64,000 nucleotides of DNA, taken from NCBI GenBank assembly GCA_016287755.1, contig JAEEWT010000018.1:1-64000 (forward strand), given 5' to 3'. The DNA comes from Prevotella sp. GTDB lineage: Bacteria > Bacteroidota > Bacteroidia > Bacteroidales > Bacteroidaceae. Positions 45,051 through 52,675 of this stretch are shown piece by piece. The stretch's first letter is position 1, and each line of letters begins with the position of its first letter. The notes beneath the pieces are model-generated. The model saw nothing but the letters and a program-made list of their open reading frames with translations. It did no database searches and was not told the DNA's origin. Position numbers and translations under genes: made by a program.

Positions 45051-46910
45051 CTACAAACTTTCCAACATTTTGATCAATGCTTTTCTGCGTTCAGGCCAGG
45101 TCTTGAAGTCATCGGCCTTGAGTGTAGGTACTTCACCCATGCCCTGCTGACCGCCCTGTCGCATCTCACCAATCATGATCATAACGGGCTTGATCTTCTT
45201 ATCGGCCACGAGCTTGTCAACCACGGCATCAGCACCACCAATCTTGAACCAGCTCTCCACGGTGTCGTCCTTACCGGGTACTAAACGGATGAAGGCGGGG
45301 CGCTCACTGCGGTCGGCTGTAGCAGGCATGTAGGTAGCCCTGTTGCGACTGTAGCTTACCGTTCCGTGAGGAATGTCGCCCATAGCGGCAAAGTTATACT
45401 CGTTAGAGGGATGGTTGGCAATGCTGGGCTTGAAGCCCTTTACGGGTGCCAGATACATATCGTTGGGGTCGGCAACGGCCATGCCATCCACAGAGAAATA
45501 ATAGGTGAACGGCTCGAAGAGGTTGGCCGACTGCTCCTTCTTGAGTTCTATCGACCATACACCGTCAGCGTCTTTCGTCATCGGCAGGGGCTTGTCGAAG
45601 ATCTCAGCACAGAAGGTTACCTGCTGGGCATTCTCGGCCTTGAAACGGAAGATGATGCCGTCTTTCTGGTAATCAGGAGAGGTGATAGGACGAGGGAATA
45701 ATCTACCCATTACAGCAGGTGTCAGCTGCTGCTCGTTACCTGTGGCAACAGGAGTGGGCTGACTGTCCTTCAAAGCTGCCTTGGAAGCCTCGGGGTTGAA
45801 CAGCAGTGGCATGGTCTTGGTGAGGAAATACTTGGCGTTCATCCAGGTATGACCGAACTTGTCGTGTGTGAACTCCTTCACCGAGCGGATTCCCTTCTTG
45901 TCGAGGTGCTCCATGTAGTCGCGTGCAGTACCGAAGAGAAAGTCGTCTGTACCCACACCTAACCAGAACAAGTGAATCTTACTGTTCGTATCATCGGCAT
46001 TGTCATATACACCACCGGGCAGTGTTGTCGAGGTGAATGAGCTATAGCTGCACAGATAAGAGAACTTGTCGAGATTGGTCAGACCGATCATCAAACCCTG
46101 GTTACCGCCACGTGAGAAACCACCAATGGCCCGATGGTCGCGGTCGTTGATGGTGCGGTAGTGCTGCTCCACATAGGGCATCAGGTCGTTGATGACATCC
46201 TTAGTGAACACATCTCCGCCAAAACGCATCTGGGGAACACCAGCCTCTGCAGGCACTGTACTCAGCAGCTTCGACGGGTTACCATAAGGCAGTACGATAA
46301 TCATCTCCTTAGCCTTGCCTTCAGCCAACAGGTTGTCGAGAATGTAGTTCATTCTTCCCACCTTGTAGTACACCTCTTCGGTATCAGTGGTACCACTGAT
46401 CAGGTAGAACACGGGGTACTGCTGGTCGCGGTTGCGCATATAGCCTGGCGGCAGATAGACGATGGCCTGGTTAGTGGCTCCTAAGCTCTTGGAGTAGTAA
46501 TGGATATAGTTTACAGAGCCGTGGGGCACATCCTTGATGTCGTGTGCCAGAGAACCTGTCTTGGCGGGGATGTCCAGCAGACTGTTCTTGAAGCCTTCGT
46601 TGGGGAAGTACTGGTCGCACTGGGGATCCATCACGCTCACACCGTCAACAACGAAACAATAGGGGTACATGTCGGGGGCAGCAGGACCCAAGGTAACGGT
46701 CCACAAGCCCGTCTTGGTGTCTTTCTTCATGTCGTGCCTGCCGGCAAACTGTACATCTACCTGAACGCTCTTAGCTTTGTCGTTCTTGAACTGGAAGGTT
46801 ACCGTGCCATCATCGTTGCAAATGGTGGATGGCTGAGTTGCAGATGACTGTGCCCAGCTGACTACACCAAGGCACATCATCATGAACAATGTCATTAGTT
46901 TTCTTTTCAT
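45051..46910 (-). CDS. CE1-type esterase with E-set domains and truncated second module
   Basis: 619 residues from ATG 46910 (MKRKLMTLFMMMCLGVVSWA). Order: signal peptide, E-set/CBM48-like domain (about 25-115), then an esterase D-like alpha/beta hydrolase with nucleophile in GGFSRGGNQG, acid in GVGTDDFLFG and His in FGHTWMNAKY. Then a second E-set domain (about 420-500) and only the start of a second hydrolase (VESWFKIGGADAVVDKLVAD, PVMIMIGE), which ends without a Ser/His site. So it is a duplicated E-set-esterase protein that has lost the second catalytic centre. Likely removes feruloyl or acetyl groups from plant xylan. Box TACATTTG at 46944-46951. Confidence 0.75.
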   Translation of the reverse strand: MKRKLMTLFMMMCLGVVSWAQSSATQPSTICNDDGTVTFQFKNDKAKSVQVDVQFAGRHDMKKDTKTGLWTVTLGPAAPDMYPYCFVVDGVSVMDPQCDQYFPNEGFKNSLLDIPAKTGSLAHDIKDVPHGSVNYIHYYSKSLGATNQAIVYLPPGYMRNRDQQYPVFYLISGTTDTEEVYYKVGRMNYILDNLLAEGKAKEMIIVLPYGNPSKLLSTVPAEAGVPQMRFGGDVFTKDVINDLMPYVEQHYRTINDRDHRAIGGFSRGGNQGLMIGLTNLDKFSYLCSYSSFTSTTLPGGVYDNADDTNSKIHLFWLGVGTDDFLFGTARDYMEHLDKKGIRSVKEFTHDKFGHTWMNAKYFLTKTMPLLFNPEASKAALKDSQPTPVATGNEQQLTPAVMGRLFPRPITSPDYQKDGIIFRFKAENAQQVTFCAEIFDKPLPMTKDADGVWSIELKKEQSANLFEPFTYYFSVDGMAVADPNDMYLAPVKGFKPSIANHPSNEYNFAAMGDIPHGTVSYSRNRATYMPATADRSERPAFIRLVPGKDDTVESWFKIGGADAVVDKLVADKKIKPVMIMIGEMRQGGQQGMGEVPTLKADDFKTWPERRKALIKMLESL

Positions 46911-47077
46911 AGACTTTTTATAATGAATGATTGATTCGTTGCGCAAATGTATGATTTTTCTCTCAAACAGCCATCACTTCTTCCTGTTTTTTTGCGATGT
47001 GGGTTAAAAAATACTAATCCGATGCAGTATTTTTGCTATTTCCAAGTTTAAGTGATAGGAAACAGTATAAAAAAAGC

Positions 47078-47085
47078 TATATTTG
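47078..47085 (+). promoter_or_regulatory. -7 box of the serpin gene
   Basis: TATATTTG, 40 bp before the ATG at 47125. Confidence 0.5.
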
Positions 47086-47124
47086 CAATATCTATCACAG
47101 TCATCAAATGAAAGGGATAAACTT

Positions 47125-48474
47125 ATGAAAAGATTTTTACTACTATTAAGTATTGTCATAACGACGATGGTTTCGTGGGCAGACGACGGACCGAAAAGCA
47201 TTTCACTGACTACTGAGCAGAAACAGTTGGTGACAAGTAACAACGACTTTGCCTTCAACCTCTTCCGCACAGCCCGCGACGAAGAGAGTCTGATCCTTTC
47301 ACCACTGAGCATCACCTATGCCTTGGGTATGTTGAACAACGGGGCAGCAGGCGAGACGCTGAAGCAGATCAATACGGTATTGGGCTTTGGTGATGCCGGG
47401 GCAGATGCCATCAACGACTTCTGTCTTAAGATGTTGACAGAGGCCCCTGGTCTGGATGAGCAGACCAAGGTGATGATTGCCAACACCATCTACTTCAATA
47501 AAGCGAAAGGCTATGAGTTGAAAGAGGATTTCGTAAAAAAGGCAAAACAGTATTATGATGCCGAACCAGAGAGTCGTGACTTCGATGACGGTGAGACGCT
47601 GAACGTCATTAACAAGTGGGCCAATGATCACACGGAGGGAATGATTCCTGAGATTCTTAAGGAGGATGAGTTCGACTCTCAAGCAGTCAGCTATCTGTTG
47701 AATGCCCTTTATTTCAAAGGTACATGGACACTGAAGTTCGATGAAAGCAAGACTGAGGACGAAGTATTCAATGAGGGGAATACTGTGCCGATGATGCATC
47801 AGGAGGCACAGCTCTTCTATAAGGAAAACGACGAGTGCCAGGCACTGATGATGCCCTATGGCAACGGGGCGTATCAGATGACCATCCTGCTGCCTCATGA
47901 AGGAAAGTCGGTTAATGATGTGTTGAGCGGACTGACGGCCGAGAAATGGCAGCAGAACTACCAATGGATGGATGAGGCTATTGTGGATGTGAAACTGCCC
48001 CGCTTTGAGACGAAGACCGATATTAATCTGGAGGATATCATGTCTGCTCTGGGTATGCCAAATGCCTTTATTTACGGAACGGCCGAATTCCCTGGTTTCT
48101 GTACCTGTGAGGATATCTACATCGACCTGATGAAGCAGGTGGCGAAGATCAAGGTGAATGAAGAGGGTACAGAGGCAGCGGCAGTAACCATTATTGGCAT
48201 GAAAGACTCTGCTGTTCAAGATCCTCCTCACTTCAAGTTCTACGCCAACCGTCCGTTCCTCTATGTCATCAATGAGCAGTCAACGGGCTCCATCTTCTTT
48301 ATTGGTCAGTATATGGGCGAGAGTAGTAAAGGTGATCCATCAGGCATCTCACCTTCGTCTTTGAACAATGAACCCTTCACGAAATTATACAACCTTGCCG
48401 GACAGCAACTCAGTACGCCGCCCGCCAAGGGTATCTATATTAAAAACGGTAAAACGGTAGTGGTCTGTGAGTAA
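47125..48474 (+). CDS. Secreted serpin
   Basis: 449 residues from ATG 47125 (signal peptide ending MVSWA); an earlier ATG overlaps the -7 box and is rejected. The full serpin fold is readable: LSITYALGMLNNGAAGETLK, the NAIYFKG-type motif as NALYFKGTW, the hinge NEEGTEAAAVT (345-355, small residues, inhibitory type) and the closing block FYANRPFLYVI. Counting 17 residues from the hinge Glu puts the cleavage position near KDSAV, so the target may be an elastase- or subtilisin-like protease. The C-terminus has the Prevotella tail PAKGIYIKNGKTVVV. Likely protects the cell surface from host or competitor proteases. Confidence 0.88.
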   Translation: MKRFLLLLSIVITTMVSWADDGPKSISLTTEQKQLVTSNNDFAFNLFRTARDEESLILSPLSITYALGMLNNGAAGETLKQINTVLGFGDAGADAINDFCLKMLTEAPGLDEQTKVMIANTIYFNKAKGYELKEDFVKKAKQYYDAEPESRDFDDGETLNVINKWANDHTEGMIPEILKEDEFDSQAVSYLLNALYFKGTWTLKFDESKTEDEVFNEGNTVPMMHQEAQLFYKENDECQALMMPYGNGAYQMTILLPHEGKSVNDVLSGLTAEKWQQNYQWMDEAIVDVKLPRFETKTDINLEDIMSALGMPNAFIYGTAEFPGFCTCEDIYIDLMKQVAKIKVNEEGTEAAAVTIIGMKDSAVQDPPHFKFYANRPFLYVINEQSTGSIFFIGQYMGESSKGDPSGISPSSLNNEPFTKLYNLAGQQLSTPPAKGIYIKNGKTVVVCE

Positions 48475-48492
48475 TCACCACAGACCATTACC
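48456..48492. terminator. Bidirectional hairpin between serpin and alcohol dehydrogenase genes
   Basis: GGTAGTGGTCTGTG (48456-48469) pairs with 48479-48492 with one G-T pair. It overlaps the serpin stop codon and lies 9 bp from the dehydrogenase stop, so it can serve both convergent genes. The T-run is weak. Confidence 0.55.
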
Positions 48493-48500
48493 TATATGTT

Positions 48501-49685
48501 TTATCCCCTTGCCATTTTGTAGATGGCTTCCATGTCGGGGGCATGGAGCACCTTCAGACAACCGCAGGTGGCGGTATAGTCACGACTGCACTTGCGGGTC
48601 ATCTCACGAATCTCATCATCGGTGATGTCGCGACCGATAAGCTCCTTGATGTTGATAGGCATGCCGATGGCATGGTAGAAACACTCCATTGCCTCGATGC
48701 CCTTGTTGGCAGTTCCCTCAGGATCGGTGAAATCATTCGGCACATCCATCACATTCACAGCAAAGCGCACGAAACGACTCAGTTTCTCATGCATCACATA
48801 ACGAGCCCAACTGGGCCAGATGGCGGCAAGACCGGCACCATGTGTCACGTCGAACATACCGCTTAGCTCATGTTCTAACTGATGTGTGGCCCAGTCATCA
48901 CTGATACCACAACCGGTTAGTCCGTTATGTGCCACACTGCCACCCCACATAATCTGGGCGCGATGACGGTAGTCTTCGGGATTCTTCAGTACCTCGAACA
49001 CGGCCGTCTTCATGCGGCGCAATACCGCCTCGGCCAGATCGGTGGTCAGATCCATATCATCATCCTTGGTGAAGTAACGCTCCATGGTGTGCATCATCAT
49101 ATCGGTCACACCTGCTGCCGTCTGATAGGGAGGCAAGGTAAAGGTGCGGCGCGGATTCATGATGGCGAACTTTGGACGCGACATATCGTTCGAGTAGCCG
49201 AGTTTCACATCACCATCCTCATTGGTAATCACACTCGCCTCGCTCATCTCACTTCCTGCTGCAGGAATGGTCAGCACCGAAGCCACGGGCAGCATTCCTG
49301 TGGGTTCAGCCTTTCCTAAATAGAAATCCCATACATCCCCATCGTAGCAAACGCCATAGGCAATACACTTGGCCGAGTCGATAACACTACCGCCGCCTAC
49401 AGCGAGGATGAAATCTATACCCTCCTTGCGACAGATGTCAATACCCTTCTGAGCCAACGACAGTCGGGGGTTAGGCACAACACCTCCCAGTGTTACATAT
49501 TCAACACCGCCCTCTTTGAGCAGTCCGCAAATCTTGTCAAGCAGTCCTGAGCGCACGGCACTCTGTCCACCGTAATGTACCAGCACCTTTGTGCCACCAT
49601 ATTTCTTTACCAGCTGAGCAACCTGCTCCTCTGATTTTTCTCCGAATACCACTTCGGTAGGTGTGTAGTAAAGAAAATCCTTCAT
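48501..49685 (-). CDS. Iron-containing alcohol dehydrogenase (BDH/YqhD type)
   Basis: 394 residues. NAD(P)-binding GGGSVIDSAK, and metal-ligand region HQLEHELSGMFDVTHGAGLA with the spaced His residues of group III dehydrogenases. Typical length. Reduces aldehydes to alcohols in the cytoplasm; butanol- and broad-aldehyde reductases share this form, so the physiological substrate is open. Single gene with -7 box TATATTTG at 49740-49747. Confidence 0.88.
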   Translation of the reverse strand: MKDFLYYTPTEVVFGEKSEEQVAQLVKKYGGTKVLVHYGGQSAVRSGLLDKICGLLKEGGVEYVTLGGVVPNPRLSLAQKGIDICRKEGIDFILAVGGGSVIDSAKCIAYGVCYDGDVWDFYLGKAEPTGMLPVASVLTIPAAGSEMSEASVITNEDGDVKLGYSNDMSRPKFAIMNPRRTFTLPPYQTAAGVTDMMMHTMERYFTKDDDMDLTTDLAEAVLRRMKTAVFEVLKNPEDYRHRAQIMWGGSVAHNGLTGCGISDDWATHQLEHELSGMFDVTHGAGLAAIWPSWARYVMHEKLSRFVRFAVNVMDVPNDFTDPEGTANKGIEAMECFYHAIGMPINIKELIGRDITDDEIREMTRKCSRDYTATCGCLKVLHAPDMEAIYKMARG

Positions 49686-49739
49686 ATTTGTAAAGAGTTA
49701 TATAGTTATCTTTCTGATTCCGATATATCAAAGACGTTG

Positions 49740-49747
49740 CAAATATA
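49740..49747 (-). promoter_or_regulatory. -7 box of the alcohol dehydrogenase
   Basis: Minus-strand TATATTTG; a TTG lies 23 bp upstream. 55 bp before the ATG. Confidence 0.45.
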
Positions 49748-49799
49748 ATGAAATAAAACGAGAAACACGACAACTATTGTCATTTTTCTTCATGTCTCC

Positions 49800-50669
49800 T
49801 CAAACATTCCCTAAATAAACATACTTCAGTCCTTCGTCAAGAGCTATCTCCCGGGCTGTGTGCAAAGTATGAACAGGTGTAGGGGGAATGTCGTGCAGAC
49901 GGTAGCGAGGGAAGAAACGACTGAAGTGAAGGGGTGTTTCTTCCATACCGTTATCCACTATCCATCGGCACATCCTACGAATCATCTCCATATCGTCATT
50001 GATGCCAGGAATCACGAGGTTGGTCAGCTCGATCCATACGCCAGCCTTCTTCATGGCGAGAATCGTATCGAGCACCACCGATAGACGACCGCCACTGATG
50101 CGTTGATAGATAGCATCGCTGAATGATTTCAAGTCGACATTGGCCGCATCCAGATAGGGTAGGAGATCGGCTAACGGTTCTTGGTTCACATAGCCAGCCG
50201 TGACGAGAATATTCCACAATCCTTTCTCGTGCGCCAGACGGGCAATATCCATCACATATTCTATATAGGTAAGCGGCTCCGTGTAGGTGTAGGCAATGCC
50301 CGGACAATGGTATTTCTCGCAAAGCCCAACCATTTGCTCCGGTGTCAAGTTGTAATGCTCCACCTCATCGGGAGCAGCCTGCGAGATATCGTGGTTCTGA
50401 CAGTTCAGGCAACGGAAGTTACAACCTGTGCAAGCCATCGACAAACAAGTGGTCCCAGGGTGGAAATGGTAGAGCGGTTTCTTCTCGATGGGGTCAACGG
50501 CCAGTGAACAAGGCTTTCCGTAAACCTCACTGACAAGAATCCCGTCGTGGTTCTTACGACTGCGGCATCTTCCCGTCTTACCATGGGCAATACGACAGTG
50601 ATGCGGACAGAGCAAGCACTCCACTGTCCCATCCTCTCTTTGCTGATAATACCTACATGCTATATCCAC
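49800..50669 (-). CDS. amrS: AmmeMemoRadiSam system radical SAM enzyme
   Basis: 289 residues. Radical SAM cluster motif CNFRCLNC (83-90) preceded by CTG, extra Cys near the N-terminus (CLLCPHHC), and the family blocks GIAYTYTEPLTYIEYVMDIA and WIELTNLVIPGINDD. Same length as other AmrS (PflA-like) proteins. It starts directly at the stop of the B-A fusion gene (50669/50670), so the three Amr functions are translated from one message. The reaction is not settled for the family. Confidence 0.88.
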   Translation of the reverse strand: MDIACRYYQQREDGTVECLLCPHHCRIAHGKTGRCRSRKNHDGILVSEVYGKPCSLAVDPIEKKPLYHFHPGTTCLSMACTGCNFRCLNCQNHDISQAAPDEVEHYNLTPEQMVGLCEKYHCPGIAYTYTEPLTYIEYVMDIARLAHEKGLWNILVTAGYVNQEPLADLLPYLDAANVDLKSFSDAIYQRISGGRLSVVLDTILAMKKAGVWIELTNLVIPGINDDMEMIRRMCRWIVDNGMEETPLHFSRFFPRYRLHDIPPTPVHTLHTAREIALDEGLKYVYLGNV

Positions 50670-52157
50670 TTAAAACACGATTGCTTCATATACATATAGT
50701 TCTGCATCGCGCCAGCCATCCCAACCTATTCCAGCCTTGTCCTGTGCGCAATGTCCCACAAATTCCTCCTTCGTCCAGTTCACCTCATCAGCCACCTGGG
50801 GCAGGAAGGTTCCGCTACGATAACCTTTGCGGATATAGATACCATGCTTGTGCAGTTGGAACTCGTCAAGACTCTTTATGCGGCGCATGGGAGTAAGTAC
50901 AGAGATCTCTATATCGAGATCATCCAGCTCATCCCGAGTGACGGGTTCGAAGCGAGGATCCCCGAAGGCTGCTGAACGAGCCATCTCGGCCACTACTTCA
51001 TGCAAGGGAATATCCTCGCCGAAATGACCGATGCAGCCACGCAACCGACCCTTTTTATGAAGGGAGACGAAGGCACCACATTTTTCATTGAACTTTGATC
51101 TTTGAACATTGAACTTTGCCACGCGCTTACCGTCGAGTGAATCCTTGATGCTCTTATAGGCAATCTCTTTCAGTGCACGCTTCTCCTCATCAGACAAGGT
51201 GAAGTCTTTTTCTCCTTCTCCTCGTAGGATGGCAAACGAATGGTAACCCACCACGCGGTTCGGATCATGGTCGTCTATATCACCAGAGTTCTGATACAGC
51301 AGGTGCTTCACCTGATACCGACTGTCGAGCATGAGCATCAGCGTGATGATGGGAAACCCGCCGCAGGCGCTTGTAGCCAGGTTGCGTATGCCGCTGCGGG
51401 CGTTGGCTTCGATGGTGGTAATGAACTTCTTCACGTCACCGCTGGCCACTGCCTCCCCCGTCTTTGCATCTACCTTGCAAGCATCGGCATAAGAAGGATA
51501 ATGAGAGAAGTCGCTACTGATGATGAAGAGGTTCTCATCGTTGAACCAAGGCTTCAGCACCTCGGCTATCCTCTTCAGCTTGGTATAGTCGTTGGTGGAG
51601 ATAATAATCGGTACGATGGGTGGCACTTCTTTAGGGTTGATTGAAGAATGAACAGTGTAGAATCGTTGCAGGAAGGGCAGCTGAACCTCCAGACAGTGCT
51701 CGCGGTCGTGCGCCTCAGGACGGTAGTTGAAAATACTGTCAGTATGAGTCAGCTCCAGACAGGTCTGGCGGTCAACCCTTATCTTTCCCAAAGGAGTGGA
51801 ATAATAGTCGGCCTCCGTATTCACCGATGCCCCGTCGAGCCATTCCTGATGACTGGGACCTAACAAAAAGATTCTCTTATACCTCCTTTCAGGATGAAGG
51901 GTCATGTATGCTGAGGCCGCCACATTACCCGAGAAATAATAGCCCGCATGGGGCACAATCAGTGCTGCCACGTTCTCGTAGGGCTTGTTGGAAGCATGAC
52001 GAGCCAACAAGCTGTCCACTTCTTGTCCCAGCACTTTGGGATCACTCTCATAGAAACGTCCCGCCTGGGTAGCTGGTCTCACCACAGGCGCCGTTGTCTG
52101 TCCGTTACAATTCATCATCATCATAGTTGTTATGATCAGTAATGATCTCTTCCACAT
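50670..52157 (-). CDS. AmmeMemoRadiSam B-A fusion lipoprotein
   Basis: 495 residues from ATG 52157, chosen because MWKRSLLIITTMMMMNC gives a lipobox. Residues about 25-290 are the Memo-like B protein (VPHAGYYFSG, GPSHQEWLDG, HDREHCLEVQLPFLQRFY, SSDFSHYPSYADA); residues about 300-495 are AMMECR1-like A protein (CGAFVSLHKKGRLRGCIGHF, AFGDPRFEPV). Oddity: RVAKFNVQRSKFNEK just before the A core is encoded by a 12-bp direct repeat (51086-51097 and 51107-51118) and looks like an in-frame insertion. Lipid anchoring would put it outside the cytoplasm, unlike the AmrS partner; alternatively the Cys is chance. Confidence 0.82.
   Translation of the reverse strand: MWKRSLLIITTMMMMNCNGQTTAPVVRPATQAGRFYESDPKVLGQEVDSLLARHASNKPYENVAALIVPHAGYYFSGNVAASAYMTLHPERRYKRIFLLGPSHQEWLDGASVNTEADYYSTPLGKIRVDRQTCLELTHTDSIFNYRPEAHDREHCLEVQLPFLQRFYTVHSSINPKEVPPIVPIIISTNDYTKLKRIAEVLKPWFNDENLFIISSDFSHYPSYADACKVDAKTGEAVASGDVKKFITTIEANARSGIRNLATSACGGFPIITLMLMLDSRYQVKHLLYQNSGDIDDHDPNRVVGYHSFAILRGEGEKDFTLSDEEKRALKEIAYKSIKDSLDGKRVAKFNVQRSKFNEKCGAFVSLHKKGRLRGCIGHFGEDIPLHEVVAEMARSAAFGDPRFEPVTRDELDDLDIEISVLTPMRRIKSLDEFQLHKHGIYIRKGYRSGTFLPQVADEVNWTKEEFVGHCAQDKAGIGWDGWRDAELYVYEAIVF
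51086..51118. repeat. CATTGAACTTTG direct repeat inside the AmrB-A gene
   Basis: Two copies of CATTGAACTTTG (51086-51097, 51107-51118) separated by ATCTTTGAA, itself a near copy. It encodes FNVQRSKFN in frame. Confidence 0.7.
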
Positions 52158-52164
52158 ATCTGTT

Positions 52165-52458
52165 CTATGTCCAAAATTCTTTCTCACCAGTCTCTTCCAT
52201 ATAGCCCTGACACTTCGGACAGGTCTTCTTGTCCCATATCCGGATATTGTCGCTGCCGCACTGAAGACAGAGTCGTCCTACCTCGCTTCGATACGATGGG
52301 GCCACATCGGCAATGATACCACCCACCACGATGTTCTGGATGGTATGGCAGTCGGGACACGACATAGCTGTTATCTGCTGACGGAACAGTCCGCGCCCCT
52401 CATACACCTCCGTCTCATATCCACAATCCTTACAACGATATTTCTGTTTCCAAGCCAT
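52165..52458 (-). CDS. Small zinc-ribbon protein of the Amr operon
   Basis: 97 residues with four CxxC pairs: YRCKDCGYE, MSCPDCHT, RLCLQCGSD and KTCPKCQGY, so two zinc ribbons of rubredoxin-like type. Seven bp before the AmrB-A start, hence first gene of the operon zinc ribbon, AmrB-A, AmrS. Probably a metal-binding helper; no enzymatic motif. Confidence 0.7.
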   Translation of the reverse strand: MAWKQKYRCKDCGYETEVYEGRGLFRQQITAMSCPDCHTIQNIVVGGIIADVAPSYRSEVGRLCLQCGSDNIRIWDKKTCPKCQGYMEETGEKEFWT

Positions 52459-52565
52459 TCACAAGTCGCGATTATGATCAGAATCTCCTGATCTTTTTCT
52501 TCTGCAAAAATAATAAACAATCAGGAAAATGCCAAGAAATCATCACCTTATTATATACAACCTCC

Positions 52566-52607
52566 TTTTAACCTCCCTTTAACTTCCCTTTAACTTCCCT
52601 TTATTAT
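52566..52607. repeat. 11-bp tandem repeat upstream of the OMP gene
   Basis: Four phased units of the form CTTTAACTTCC (TTTTAACCTCC, CTTTAACTTCC, CTTTAACTTCC, CTTTATTATTCC). Unit length equals one helical turn, so proteins bound to each would face the same side. About 70 bp before the ATG at 52676; likely an operator of the beta-barrel gene. Confidence 0.6.
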
Positions 52608-52675
52608 TCCTTTCCTGCAACTTTTTTGTCGTGCACTCCGTCTATAGGTTAGTTTTAGGATAATAACAACTTATT

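Noticed and set aside
33047..46910. Reading the GH35-like, GH3 and esterase genes as one polysaccharide utilisation locus
   Set aside because: The genes are spread over 14 kb with housekeeping genes between, change strand context, and there is no SusC/SusD pair or PUL-type regulator.
47299..48231. Minus-strand 310-codon frame opposite the serpin
   Set aside because: Antisense shadow of a clear serpin with full family motifs.
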